64,000 nt of DNA from Adineta vaga (taxonomy: Eukaryota > Rotifera), in NCBI GenBank assembly GCA_021613535.1, contig CP075495.1, forward strand, positions 1 to 64,000, written 5' to 3'. This document shows positions 11,376 to 23,549 of this stretch, one piece after another. The first letter of the stretch is position 1. Each line of letters begins with the position of its first letter. The notes under the pieces are model-generated. The model searched no databases. It was given only the letters and a program-made list of their open reading frames with translations, and was not told the origin of the DNA. A program made the position numbers and the translations under genes.

Positions 11376-11663
11376 TGTTCCTCAGGAAACATGTTTCTAG
11401 ACTTTGTTTACATTTCTGAAAACCAAAAAATTCCAAAAAGAATACTTTTAAAGAAGTTCCACGCTTTTTCTCGACATTTTTCTATATATAAAAATACACC
11501 ATAGGTGTTCCGAGAAAATGCTCAAAAACTCGGAGTTTTTGGGTAAGAGTACTTAATTTTTTTTAACTAAAAGTGTTTTCTAGTCGAGATCAACCTTTTG
11601 AACAAAAAAAAATCGAAAAAAAAGACCTTTCCAAAAAGTGGCTGGGTCCTCATGGATTCACCC
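11376..11663 (-). repeat. Right 288-bp terminal inverted repeat
   Basis: Reverse complement of 7990-8277. It ends GGATTCACCC and is followed by ATAT. Confidence 0.92.
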
Positions 11664-11667
11664 ATAT

Positions 11668-14600
11668 GTTTTATTTTAAAACTATGAGAGTTTCCCTATT
11701 ATTAATAAAATTATATAGAGCCCTTGATTTAATCTATTTCAAAAGATAACTTTGCGTAAAAATGAAGAATTATATATTATATAAATCGTTTCAATTTCAA
11801 CAGATTATTCTTAACTTCCTTTAAGATAAGAAACATGCACTTCCAGTGTTATGATTGATGATGCTTTCTTTTTTATCGTTACAAAAAAAGATATGAAGAA
11901 CAGATAAAATAAATTAAAATAATTTAAAAAACAGTCCAAATTCAATCGTTATGATATAGATAATATCGATTTCGTTGGAAAAATAATAACAGATATACAT
12001 GATATTCCCTTTTCTGAAAGTTTCTACATGGACACACATACCAGTTCGCTTTTATTTTAAAAGATATATTTTTAAGCCCTAACAATCTTCTTTCAAAACG
12101 TTCAATCTTTAATATTCATACACTGACATCTGTGATGTTATGAATACATTAAAAAATATCGAATAAATGAGAATTTTTTTCGGAGAAATCCATTTATAAC
12201 TTTACATTTGATTTTCTTAATGAATTAGTAAAAAAAAACGTATCTTGTAGATTGTATCACAGAAAGTGTCAATGTACATTCCGACAAAGCACATCACATA
12301 TGATAAAATATCAAAAATCGTTGCTGCATATAATTACTATTCTTTTACATAGAAACGAGAAACAATCCTATCTCAATCATATATTCTTTTTCTCTCTGGT
12401 CTCGTAACATTGTGCGTTGTTTGTTCATTATAAAACAAGTGAAATTTCAATCCGATAGAGGTCAATCATTTGCGTCTTAGTTTATCTTGAAAAAAAGAGG
12501 AAAAATCAGTCCTCTTTTAGGATACAAAATATCTTGATGGAAAATCATTACAAATAGTTTGGAAATATGTTTCACAATTATGCTAATGTATCATCAACAT
12601 TTAAGTTGTAGAAGATATTGCCTATTTATCTGAAATAAAACTAATATAAATTATTCACATTCTGTCTCAGACGATGTAATTGTATTTTAAATTTATAGTA
12701 TAATTCTTCACTATATGTCCAATAACTAAGCACGATATCTTGACAAAATGATTACTTAAATCTTTAATAAAGACACTTACATACGTGGTATTTAATGTGA
12801 TGTTGAAAAGAAAAGAATTTAAAATGAGCAACAGTTTATATACGAGAGAAAAAAATTATACTAGCAAAAAATCATGAAGAAGTAAATATTAAAATTCCTG
12901 TTCAGCTCAATATTTATTTTCAAGAAGTGTTGGTAATAACCTGAATAAGTCCTAGACGAATAGTAGGTTTAATTAGATATTCAGTTCAATAATGATAGGA
13001 ATTTTAATCGTTCTTCAATAAAAACGAAACTAAAATGTCTCGAACTTATCCACATAGATCATCCTTAGACATAATACTGAAATAATTTCCGTCATACTCT
13101 TTATTATTTTGCAAAAGACTGTATTCTTTTGAAAATGTTAATTTATTAGAAAGTAGATTTAAAAAAGTCATTTTTCAACATGGTATGTCATAAGAAGACG
13201 AAGTATCGAGTCAGATGCTAATCAAAACTATAAGTTTACTTAAATGAAATAAGAAAATTTATTAACAAAAAGATTCTTTTCAGTAATGCAGAGATATATA
13301 TTTGCATGTGGAAGAAGCAAGAAATATCGTGTTCAATCGTTCCTATTCGTCTGACTTCTATATCTAAAAATTATGCATATAATATAGTTGCAAAATTGTG
13401 TCGATTGTTTTCTGAAACGAAGGAACAAATGAATTTGAAAATAATCATGCTCGTCAGTGTTTTTATTTGATAAAACGAACTGTACATGAGACGAGTCAAA
13501 TATATTACAGAACAATAATTGTTTTATATTTTCTGAGTTACTAAATACATATTGCAGAGCGTAATATTCAAATAAACCTATTATCAGGCAAAAAAGATGT
13601 GTGAGTTCATTCAATTGATGTTTTATTCACATTAAAACTTTACTGAATTTTCAGCGCAAATTTTTATATTACAAATTGATAAATCTAATAACACAGATTG
13701 ACATTTGTTGAATCTGTATTCTATTTGAAAGACCACTACTTCCTAGAAGGTCATCTTATAAGAAAAAGTCAATATGTTTTTTTGTGAGTAACATAACTGT
13801 TCTCTTTTTAATACTTCGCTAAACATACTGGAAGAAATTTGTGAAAGACATCAAAAATAATTTGAATTGTTATCTTTTTTTCTTTGAAATAACTATCAAC
13901 TGAATTATTTTTACGAATTATAAGCTGAAAGGTTTTTTACATCGTTGAATATTGATAAAAATTAGATCAAACGACAGAGCGTGAAAAACTGGACATATAA
14001 GCATATTTCCAAAGAATATCACTATGAGCTTTGATCACAACTTTAGAATAAAAACCAATTATTTAATATTAAGCATAAATAGATTTTTTTTGTCTTTTTG
14101 TTTAAACGACATGCAAATGGTTCATGTATGTGATCGTTTAGGAAAGATTTATACATAGAAAATGAAAAAAAAAATTGCTGATGATTCGAAGATCAATTAT
14201 TGATGATAGTGTCGATGAAAATGGTGAGACTAAATCAGAAATGAACAGTTAAAAATAAATTGCTATTATGTGAAAATGTGCAACTAATTACTCAAAATAA
14301 AATTGGTAGTATTGATAAAGTAGAGAAATAACGTTATTCCTGTTTAGATTGCTGAACAATATATGCAAGATATTTTCTTTGATCCATCTCTTGCTCTTAT
14401 AGTTAGTTATTTAATTACTTGATTTTTATCTCAAATTAAAAGAAGCATTATCAAGATGTTCTTGCCAATAATTTCGAGTTAAATTTCATCATCTTGCCAT
14501 TCGCTTGTTTTTCAAATGATTAACGATTATTTATATTTAGAAATTAGCGCGAGAAAATATTTTCATGACGTGTATTAATCGATTGATCGAGTCGACTTGA

Positions 14601-17054
14601 GAATAATCGTGGATGATTTTTGTTTGAACCGATCAAAGAAAAAAGAGATGTTTTTCCTCTCACACAATTTAGTTAATATTATGGCTTTTTAGGAAAAAAG
14701 TATGGCTCTGAAATAAACTCTTTTCTCTTTTCGCTGACAACGAAATTCTTTATAGAAATGATAATATCTGACGGAAAGAAGAAGGATTTTAATTCTATGC
14801 TTTATAATACATCTATTCACGAGTCCAAGTTAATAAAATTCGATTTTCTTTAAACAAAAATATATCTCAATCTATCTAGTATATATCACAAAAACTGAAA
14901 TATTTTCACTTATTGAAGAATAATCTCTCAATATTTATTTTCAAATTAATTTCACTATCATGACCATTATCAATTTTTTATCTTCTATGCATAGGTCTCT
15001 TCTGAATGATCATAGACACATGAACGATGTGCATGTTTAAAATGAAGAAGACGAAAAAAGTTTTTATTTAACGTCGAAGAATTGCTTTTTTTCTCAATTT
15101 CTTTTCGAAAACATTCTGATGTGCCCAGTTTTCATGCTCTATCGATTGATCTAATTTTTATCAACATTTAATGATGAAAAAAACCGATTTGGACTATAGT
15201 CATATGCACAAATAATTCAGTTGATCTTTCCATCGAGATTCTACTGAAATTACAACGTAGTACGATCAGAAATTCATGCGTTCGATTTTCTCAACAAATT
15301 TTTACAAAAATCACGATAAAAAGATCAAATAAATGAGTTGAACTATGAACTCTGATCTGTGTTTCGTTATGTCTTTATATTTTGATGCTCTTTTTCCAAA
15401 AGAAGACAGTTAAACTATCTAATCTATGTTCACTCGAAAAAGATGTTAATTCAAAATGTCAATTTAAATTTAAATTTAGATCAAGATTGAGCCTTCATGT
15501 ATTTTAATCGTCATCCTCACATACACATTCATTTCTGTTTTTCTTTCGATTGTTCAGATCATAAATCAATAAACGTGTACTTGGCACATATACATGTATA
15601 TCAAGAAGGCATAAGAAAAAGAACAAGAAGAAGAAGATCATTGAATTAAAATAAAAAATATCTTCCTTTTTTCACATGTACATCGATTTAATCTTTAATA
15701 TTTTAATTGACTTCGACACTCAGTTGAATTCAAAATAAAAATCTGTTAAAATATTTAAATGGAAGGAATTCATTTATGTTGGTTAATCTTTTATCAATAA
15801 AAAACAATCAACTTACTTTGCAAATGATAGATTCTTCTAGAAAAAATATATTCTAAGTACGTGAGTGATTTATAAATATATTCTTTTTTTCGATTTAATT
15901 TATGAATTTTATCTCTAAGAAGTAGTTGATTTGTCACTTCAGATAATCAGTCTGAGAGCTTGATCATTTCCTTTAAACAAGATATATGTAGCTTGTTTGT
16001 CGTTTCATCTCTCACTCATAAACATAGCTCGGCAAAAAAAAGAACATACATATTGATACGATCTTGACGTTGATGATAAACATATAAAATATCTTACACC
16101 TCTTGATAGATAAATTATAAATTAATTTTAAATGATGCACTTCGAAATATTTATCCCGCATTAATCATAACGGAATAAGTTACTCATTGATATTTTACAG
16201 CAAATAGGATCATAAATCTGAGAAAAATATTGCTGTTTTTCTTTTATCGAAGAAAAAAAAAGAGAAGTACTTGATTAAAATATTCATTATTTTTATTGAA
16301 AACTTGTTAATAATATTGTAATTATATCTACCTTTGGGACGATCATGAATGAAATCAATCAGAAAGATACATAAGTGAGAAAATACACGAAAAGAAATTA
16401 GCATATACTTGACCTAAGAAAAAAATGAATAACATCTAATTGACCAAATGAATCGTTCAAAAGAATATATCATCTCGTTTGTTGGAGGATCCTATTTATT
16501 CAGTTTTACTCACAATTTGAATAAGTTATTGCAAGTAATTAACCATCAATACTCAAATTTTTATATTCTTTCTCTTGATGCCATTTATATTGTCTATAAT
16601 GAATTGAAACTTTAAAAAAACTGCCATATACAGCTAGATCTAAAAATCATTTCATTAAGATAATTTTTCCTTATTTCATCATGGTAGATACATAATAATC
16701 TTTGATCTGTTCATCAAACCTTTTCATATTGTGATGTTATCACAAATAAAAATTTGTCACTTATGTGTTAATATTTCCTTTTAATCATTTGGTACTGAGC
16801 ATCAAAAGGTATATTCTTCATTCGTTTCTAGTAGTTGATGATTTCTTTTTTCTCATATCTTCTTACACAGTGACATATATTTGAGATAAGTTTTTACGTT
16901 AAAACTCGTTGAACTAAATTAATTTCAATATCACAGGAAAAAATGACGAATGTATTAATATAAATAAGAGTCAAATAGATCGTTATTTTGAAATTCAATT
17001 GAAGACGACGTCTGGACTATTTCAGTGTCATGTCAATGTCATACGTGTTGATTA
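11668..17054. other. Long gene-free AT-rich region
   Basis: About 5.4 kb with only short chance frames, for example 13333-13614 minus and 16210-16404 minus, both hydrophobic/AT-biased without splice support. No repeat array, RNA gene or terminal repeat was recognised. Confidence 0.5.
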
Positions 17055-17062
17055 CAATCAAT

Positions 17063-17597
17063 TAGGGGTGGCACTTTACATTTACTTTACAAGTAACTGA
17101 GTAGCTACTTTAGTTACTTAGTTACAAGTAACTGGTAACTACTTATTTACTTCGTTACTTGTAACTAGTAACGAAAGTAGTTACTGAGTTACTAGAAATT
17201 GGTAACGAAAATAGTTACTTCGTTACTAGTAACTGGTAACGAAAGTAGTTACCAGTTACAAGTAACTCAGTAACTAAAGTAGTTACTCATTAAAAGTAAA
17301 TACCATTTTAATTTATCAGGATCGCAAATTTATTTTACTTTGTAGTTACGTAACTCAAGTAAAGTAACTACTTTAGTTACTGAGTTACTTGTAACTGGTA
17401 ACTACTTTCGTTACCAGTTACTAGTAACGAAGTAACTATTTTCGTTACCAATTTCTAGTAACTCAGTAACTACTTTCGTTACTAGTTACAAGTAACGAAG
17501 TAAATAAGTAGTTACCAGTTACTTGTAACTAAGTAACTAAAGTAGTTACTTTTCGGTAGTTACGTAACTCCAAAGTAAAGTAAATGTGCCACCCCTA
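17063..17597. mobile_element. hAT-type foldback MITE, 535 bp
   Basis: The ends are TAGGGGTGGCAC and its exact reverse complement, a common hAT-type terminus. An 8-bp duplication CAATCAAT flanks it (17055-17062; 17598-17605), the hAT TSD length. Nearly the whole element is an inverted repeat around about 17310, built from imperfect copies of GTAACTNAGTAAC-like words, so the transcript or single strand would form one long hairpin. No coding capacity. Confidence 0.9.
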
Positions 17598-18014
17598 CAA
17601 TCAATGACTACTTATATATCAGCATTTGTTTGCCAGATGTGTTTATCGATTATCACAATATGATAATTGCCAGGAAAGCAAAAAAGGCATTAGTCTTCTT
17701 GATAAAATAACAATTGATATTTTATTATGTCATGCATGACTATTCATATAAATAAAATATATCTTATCTCTGCTTTTGTCTAAGTATAATATTTATCATT
17801 TGTGAATGATCACACTAATTTCATTTTCGTTAAAACGTTTTGAGTGAAAGTATATATAGCAGACATTAAGAATATATTTATCCAACTATTATACCGACAA
17901 CTAGTTGACTACTGAACATGCTGAGCATCAACTTTTTCTTTAACATTGACCTACTCCTCTTTACTTTTAGATAGCAACAAGCACGCACTTCACTTACCAA
18001 TAATCTAAAGTTTC

Positions 18015-20069
18015 ATGATGTCTGACACTACGACAATCAATAATACACAGGTATTAATAAGAATTTTTTCTTTGAATGAACCTTTCATTGAAGACAGAAT
18101 TATTTTAATTGATAATATAAAATTCTCTTCATATATATCAGCGTCCTAGCGTCCTAGCGTCCTTAAACTAACGGACGCTAGGACGCTCCAATAATAGAAG
18201 AAAAGTTTCTCTTTTAGATTGATAATATAAAATTCTTTTCATATTCATCAGCGTCCTGGCGTCTTCACTGTTGATAAAACGCTTGGATGCTTTATACAAC
18301 AAAATAAATAAATAACTAGTTCATGAGAAAAAGTTTTTTTTGATAAATACTGTTCTATGCTCTTTGAAATAGTCACATGTCTGAGAAATAATTAAGTTGT
18401 TCACACATATGTTCATCATTTCTTTTAGTCATTCATTGAACGTTGTGACTTCGTCTACAACAATGGCTCGCATTGTTATAATGCGGGATTGGATTTCACA
18501 TATGGTACTTCTTCAAAGAGATTCTGCTATGATCACCTAACAGAACATGAAAATACAGAACAGAATGAGATAAAAGAATCAAAGTAAAAAGAATTTGAAT
18601 CAGTTGGAAGCAAAAAAATGATTTTAATTTAAGTTTGAATACTCCATCTGCAATTTTAAATTTGGATGAGGATCGGATATCTGATGCACAGAAATCACAA
18701 TCGTCCACCTGTATATCATCATCACCATCGACCATTTGTATAACATCATCGCCATCGACTATCTGTATATCAACATCATCCTGTTCTTCTTCGTACTCCT
18801 GCAACTATTCATCTGTATGTACAAGCTCAAGAAACTCAACTTCAATTAAATCAAATTTGATTTCGGGTTTGTTACGAAATTTGTTTCATTCTGGAATCCA
18901 AAAACAAACAAATATTTCTAGATGAAACTTCATTTTATTTTCGTCCAGTAGTTACATCAATACAAGCTGTTTTAAATCATCTTCAATCTTTCAAGGAATT
19001 AGATATGCTGGAAGACGACAATCATCATTCAATTGATTATGTGCTCTCTTCAACAACAAAGAATCAACAATATATATCTCATGTAATAAAAAATGAACCG
19101 ATAGATGTTTTACCTGTTGGAGTTGTTTCCGATAATTTTATTTCGATATTGGAATCCACCGTCAACTCAACAACAAAAAAACGAAAAAGAACTTTTCAGA
19201 ATGAAAGTTCTATTAAAGAAAACGATGAAAGGTTGAATAGAATAAACTTTTTTTTTAAAGATGTTCACACATCTATAACATATGTGGATATATTCGCTTC
19301 CATTGCGACTACGTATCCATTAATTCAATTAAATGCAATGGAAAACTTGGCTAAAATTCAATATCTTTGTGTTGCTGGTAATATAATTGTATATATAAAT
19401 CATATATCTCTAGATTATGAATTTTAGACACATATTTCTTAATCATATTTTTCCTGGTAAATATTTTAATCTAATGTATTCTGTATCTAAGTCTCTTTTC
19501 GAATAGATTTAAAAATATCCGATTACTTGCATGTAACAACTAGTGATGAATTTAATGAGCAAATAAAATTGTCTGCAAATGGAAAATACCTAGAATCATC
19601 AATTTATACAATTAAGAAAGAGAAATTTGCATCGAATGATGATTATCGAAAAAGACAAGATGATGTAGCTGGTGCTGCATTTGAACAAAACTCATTCAAT
19701 AGCAGTTTGATTATTTATTTATGCATATATATTCGTTAGAACATGTTTCCTTTTATAGCGGTTTCAATAGTTAAAAATAATCTAAGATTCGAATATTTAG
19801 TACGTGGACAACAGATAAGAAATAATATTGAATATGAATTAGAATTGGCAAAGAAACAAAAGAGAATGGAATATAAACCGATATATGATCCATCATCGTT
19901 TAAGTAAGAGTTTTCTATGAATAACTCTTGTAATCTTCATTTTAACATAGAATCCCCGATGAACATCGTCACCAAATAGAGGAGTGGTTAAAACATGATT
20001 TTCAAAAACGTATAGAAAATAAAATTGATCGATCAAGATGTTTATTCATGATCGGTCCAACTCAACATG
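18015..20069 (+). CDS. Seven-exon unknown protein ending in a Rep/SF3-like P-loop
   Basis: Exons inferred: 18015-18050, 18429-18583, 18634-18866, 18922-19377, 19507-19704, 19759-19903 and 19951-20069; all junctions are GT..AG and in phase. Exon 2 encodes a Cys/His cluster (CDFVYNNGSHCYN then FCYDHLTEH), a possible zinc-binding module. Exon 3 has two tandem SSPSTICI-type Ser/Thr repeats. Exon 4 has a basic patch (KKRKR), possibly nuclear. Exon 7 reads IPDEHRHQIEEWLKHDF, then RCLFMIGPTQHG, resembling the start of the helicase P-loop of CRESS-type Rep proteins (G-P-T-x-x-G before K-T). The Lys-Thr of the Walker A is not in the exon and no clear continuation was found, so the gene may be truncated here by the repeat-rich region downstream. 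Function not recognised. Confidence 0.5.
18105..18262 (+). repeat. Short direct repeat and GC-rich hairpin in intron 1
   Basis: A segment starting ATTGATAATATAAAATTCT and ending in a CAGCGTCCT box occurs at 18105 and again near 18217. The first copy continues into a perfect hairpin, AGCGTCCTAGCGTCC with its complement 10 bases later (about 18148-18187), unusual in this AT-rich DNA. It lies inside the first intron of the 18015 gene. Confidence 0.7.
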
Positions 20070-21922
20070 GTATCTATTTTCAACTAATATAATTTCTTGA
20101 ATGAATAGTTCATACAATTCAACATATCAGTTTTAAAGAAATATTGAATTAATTATTTTACTTCCGCTTTCATGATGATAGAAATTGCGAATATCTTATT
20201 GATTTACATTACAAAGAAGTGAAACATTAGTAAAACACAAGAAAAATTTTTCGTTTTGTCGGATTGACAAACAAATATTGAACGAAAAGAAAATGAATAG
20301 GTTGGCCGTCATTGAGCCGAAAGTAAAAAAGGCCGAATGAACTAATGTCGAATGGAAAAAAGAAAAAATAGTCGAAAGAACAAATGTAGAAGAGAAAAAG
20401 GTAGAAAGGAAAAATGACGAAAGAAAAATATCGAATGAGACAGACATCGAAAATTTCATTGAAAGAGATATTCTTTATTTTTCAATTAATAACATAACAG
20501 TAAGAATAAACACAGATTCTCTCCCTCTTCGGCCTTTTTCTTTTTCGACGTTAATCCATTTGACATTTTGACTTTCTATATTTTTATCCTTCTGTCGTCT
20601 ATTTTCTTTCGGTTTAATGACGGCACATAGAAGAGAATTTTTTATTTGTTAATATTTCGTCGACAGACATAAGAAAAATTGTCTACATTTAAATGCTCAA
20701 TCATATATACGAATGTCGTGTGCTCGTTGTCGATAAATGCAGAAAAATATCAATATTATTATTAAATTTACAAGATGAATTTTATCTTTAGGATTGTTAG
20801 TACAACGATTTTATAAATTATTTGCTGTCGATGATGAATTGGAACGACAATTATAGTAGAAGACGTATTGTTGATGGTTATAATCGATAATGCGTAGATA
20901 GTATTGATGATGTATGGAATTTATTTATCATCGTCTTCCTTCTGTATTGCTTTTGAAAGGTAAAAAGACAGACAGCGAATATTTTAAATTAATCTCAACA
21001 TTGAAGTAAACAGCAGGCAATTAATGATTAGGAATCGATTTAAACTGTGCACTTTTAATCGATTTCAAATTGATTTTAGGGTGAGTAAATGCAACTGTAA
21101 TCAACATATTTTGATTATAATCGATTTATAATTAACTATTTAATTCATTACAATCGAATCTTTTCCGTATTTTTTTACATGGGATAGTTTATCTGATGAA
21201 AATACTATTATATAAATCTGAATACTCATCAGCTCTTGGTCTCTGTCATTAGAATAGATGCACATATCACAGACAATACAAGATGAGGGAAAAATAAAGT
21301 GAAAAGTGCTTCACAGCTAAAAGTTGGTTTATAATTCGTCTAAAAAATTTATTTGTTTACTACTGTCGACATTCGCATTCGAATTTATTCTTGATCGAAC
21401 AAAATAACTAATAGTTTGCAATAGTTTCTAAAATAAAGATAAATATAATTGAAGTATCATTCATAAACAACAAAAAGAAAAAGAAAACACTTTTTCTATT
21501 CAGTTATATACGCAACTTGAATTTTTCTTGAACATCTGCAGTGATATTTGAATGATTAAGGAGAGGAATGTTCTTAAAAAATGCTAGTCTAGTGCTTTGT
21601 TTTTTCCAAGCCATGTAAGTATTTGAAAGACTATATGTACGACCATTTAACGAGAAATATGAATATTCAGCAAGAAGTCTTTCTTAGTTATGAATCTTCT
21701 ACTTACATAAAACAAAAGAATTTGAAGATTCTTTCAAATGTTTATAATCGCTATGATGAGTAGAACTGTCAATATCAAAGAACGAGATAGTCTGATGCGT
21801 CATACGGCATCTTTGTAGTGTGCCAGACTGATATAAAGATAAAATCTTTTCAACACGTCAACAAGTTCCTTCAGTGAAAGAGAAAAAACACAATCCTGAA
21901 CGACTTACTAATTGTTTAAAAT
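20070..21922. other. Region without a supported gene
   Basis: Contains degenerate purine-rich repeats (20310-20455). An acceptor-like site near 20793 precedes a short open frame (reads LLVQRFYKLFAVDDELERQL), which could be a remnant exon of the 18015 gene. Nothing else recognised. Confidence 0.4.
20310..20455 (+). repeat. Degenerate GTCGAA(A/T)GAA-type tandem repeat
   Basis: Imperfect units of roughly 17 bp with the common word CGAAAGAA or CGAATG, purine-rich on the plus strand. Confidence 0.45.
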
Positions 21923-22033
21923 ATGAAGTCGGAAGATAGTGATCAACCACTACGAAATTTGGAAACAAAGAAATATGTTTATTCCGATAAGTCAGAGTCA
22001 GTTGTCTGTAAAATTTGCACGCGAAAGTTTATA
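21923..22033 (+). pseudogene. Fragment of a CxxC (BED-finger-like?) protein cut by the mariner element
   Basis: An ATG-initiated frame reads MKSEDSDQPLRNLETKKY and then SVVCKICTRKF, with a Cys-x2-Cys pair like the first half of a BED or C2H2 finger. The mariner TIR begins directly after it. On the far side of the element no continuation with the His pair was found. It may be an exon of a host or hAT-type gene disrupted by the insertion. Confidence 0.4.
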
Positions 22034-23242
22034 CCGGGTGTTACAAAAGTTTTGCGACATTTTGAAAAATCTTTCTTTCCTTTCCGCGCATTAAGATAAT
22101 TGGTTTAGTTCATATAGTTTCAGTAGATATTAGCGCCCCCTACCATATCAATAGCACGTGATTTATTAATTATTCTTCCGTTGATTGTACTATGGTTAAA
22201 AGTCACGATATGCGAGAAGTCGCTATTTCCCATTATAAAGCTGGGAAAAAAGCTCCAGAAATTGCAAATTTGTTGGCAAATAAAGTTCATCGAAGTACCA
22301 TTGATCGTTGGTTACACCGATACAAACAATCTGGTTCAATTTATGTTAAACAAAAATCAGGAAGACCAAAAACTGGCCGTACAAAACAAAAAATTCATTT
22401 TGTAAAAAAAAGACTTGATTCCAACATTTCTCGAAAAAGTTTGCGAACAATGGCCAAAGATTTTACAACTTCTTATGGAACGATCAAGCGAATACTTAAT
22501 ATTGATCTAAATAAAAAATGTTACCGAAAAATTACAGTTCAACATTTAAAAGACAATCAAATACCAATAAGAAAATCATGTTGTCAATGGATTAGGAAGA
22601 ACATTAGTCGTTATAAATTAGAAAGAATGATGTTTACTGATGAAAAAATTTTCACCAAGAATGGTCATTTCAATCCAAAAAATGATGTTGTGTGGGCCGA
22701 CGATCGATCTGATGCTAATGAGCGTGGTGGACTGCATCCAACTGAAAAATATCCAGTATGTATCATGGTAGCAGTTGGTGCAACATGGTATGGACTTACA
22801 CGTCCATATTTTTTTTTGAATGGCGAACGTCTCAATGGTCAAGCTTATCGTGATCAATTATTACCATTTTACAAAGAAGAAGGTGACCGGCTATTCCCAC
22901 CTAATTCACCTGAACTCAATCCACTTGACTATTCTATCTGGGATAATATCTCAAGTAATATGGAATATCGGAAGATCAAAACAATTAATGATTTACGTCG
23001 TGAAGTCGAAAAAGCAATAAAGAAAATTGATGTTAATTATCTACGGGAAGTAATAGGTGCTTTCCTTCGACGAGTATATTCAGTAGAAAAACATGATGGT
23101 GAATTGATAATCGATGAGTATAACTGATTGTTGTAGTACTGTGTCGTAGCTGTTAAGACAATATATTGTTATTTTATTTGTTTACTTTCTTTTGAAATAA
23201 ACTGATCTTTCTGAAATGTCGCAAAACTTTTGTAACACCCGG
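22034..23242 (+). mobile_element. Mariner-like element with TA duplication
   Basis: Inverted repeats of at least 29 bp (22034-22062 and 23214-23242) start CCGGGTGTTACAAAAG, and TA flanks each end (22032-22033; 23243-23244). Length 1209 bp, with a single intronless transposase gene. Standard Tc1/mariner architecture. Confidence 0.92.
22192..23127 (+). CDS. Mariner-family transposase lacking the segment with the second catalytic Asp
   Basis: 311 aa, ATG at 22192. The N-terminal paired-like helix-turn-helix region (about 1-105) includes IDRWLHRYKQSG and the GRPK linker. The first catalytic Asp is D150 in MMFTDEKIF. The third acidic position is D246 in SPELNPLDYSIWD, the Asp type rather than Glu. 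Between them the usual Q-D-G-A-x-x-H block that carries the second Asp is absent: GDRLF (to 235) runs directly into PPNSPELNP. The frame is preserved, so an in-frame internal deletion of roughly 30 codons is inferred. The protein could still bind TIRs but should not cut DNA. No stops or frameshifts elsewhere. Confidence 0.88.
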   Translation: MVKSHDMREVAISHYKAGKKAPEIANLLANKVHRSTIDRWLHRYKQSGSIYVKQKSGRPKTGRTKQKIHFVKKRLDSNISRKSLRTMAKDFTTSYGTIKRILNIDLNKKCYRKITVQHLKDNQIPIRKSCCQWIRKNISRYKLERMMFTDEKIFTKNGHFNPKNDVVWADDRSDANERGGLHPTEKYPVCIMVAVGATWYGLTRPYFFLNGERLNGQAYRDQLLPFYKEEGDRLFPPNSPELNPLDYSIWDNISSNMEYRKIKTINDLRREVEKAIKKIDVNYLREVIGAFLRRVYSVEKHDGELIIDEYN

Positions 23243-23549
23243 TATTTATATCATTGGTAATCTTATATCCCATTCGACTTACATATTACATTATTAGTCT
23301 AATTTTATTCATACTAATCTCAATATTTCTTATTAAAGGTATGTAAATCGATCCGTTGTGGAAGCTGAGCCGTTTTGGCATCTTTACTATCTTCTTTTTT
23401 TTATATTTTACAATATGTTGTTGCATATTTCTTAGATGAATTTGTTCGGAATTTTATAAAAAAAAATGAACATCTATATCAGTCAACCGATTTACTTTTG
23501 ATTATAATTCTAATTCAAAACTACTTATGAGTTTTTCCTTTCATTTCAG

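Larger units (their letters stand above)
7990..11663 (+). mobile_element. Complete long-TIR DNA transposon (possibly Sola-like)
   Basis: Inverted repeats of 288 bp (7990-8277 and 11376-11663) begin GGGTGAATCC and, read by eye, are identical. They are flanked by ATAT on both sides (7986-7989; 11664-11667), a candidate 4-bp target duplication. One six-exon transposase gene lies between. Identical arms and an unbroken gene suggest very recent insertion. A 4-bp TSD and a DDE-type core fit Sola-type elements, but because the flank is palindromic (ATAT) the exact TSD is ambiguous and the superfamily call is tentative. Confidence 0.85.

Noticed and set aside
18496-18804. Minus-strand acidic frame with IVDGDD repeats
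   Set aside because: It is antisense to exon 3 of the plus-strand 18015 gene, whose seven exons join in phase; the repeats are the complement of the Ser/Thr repeats.
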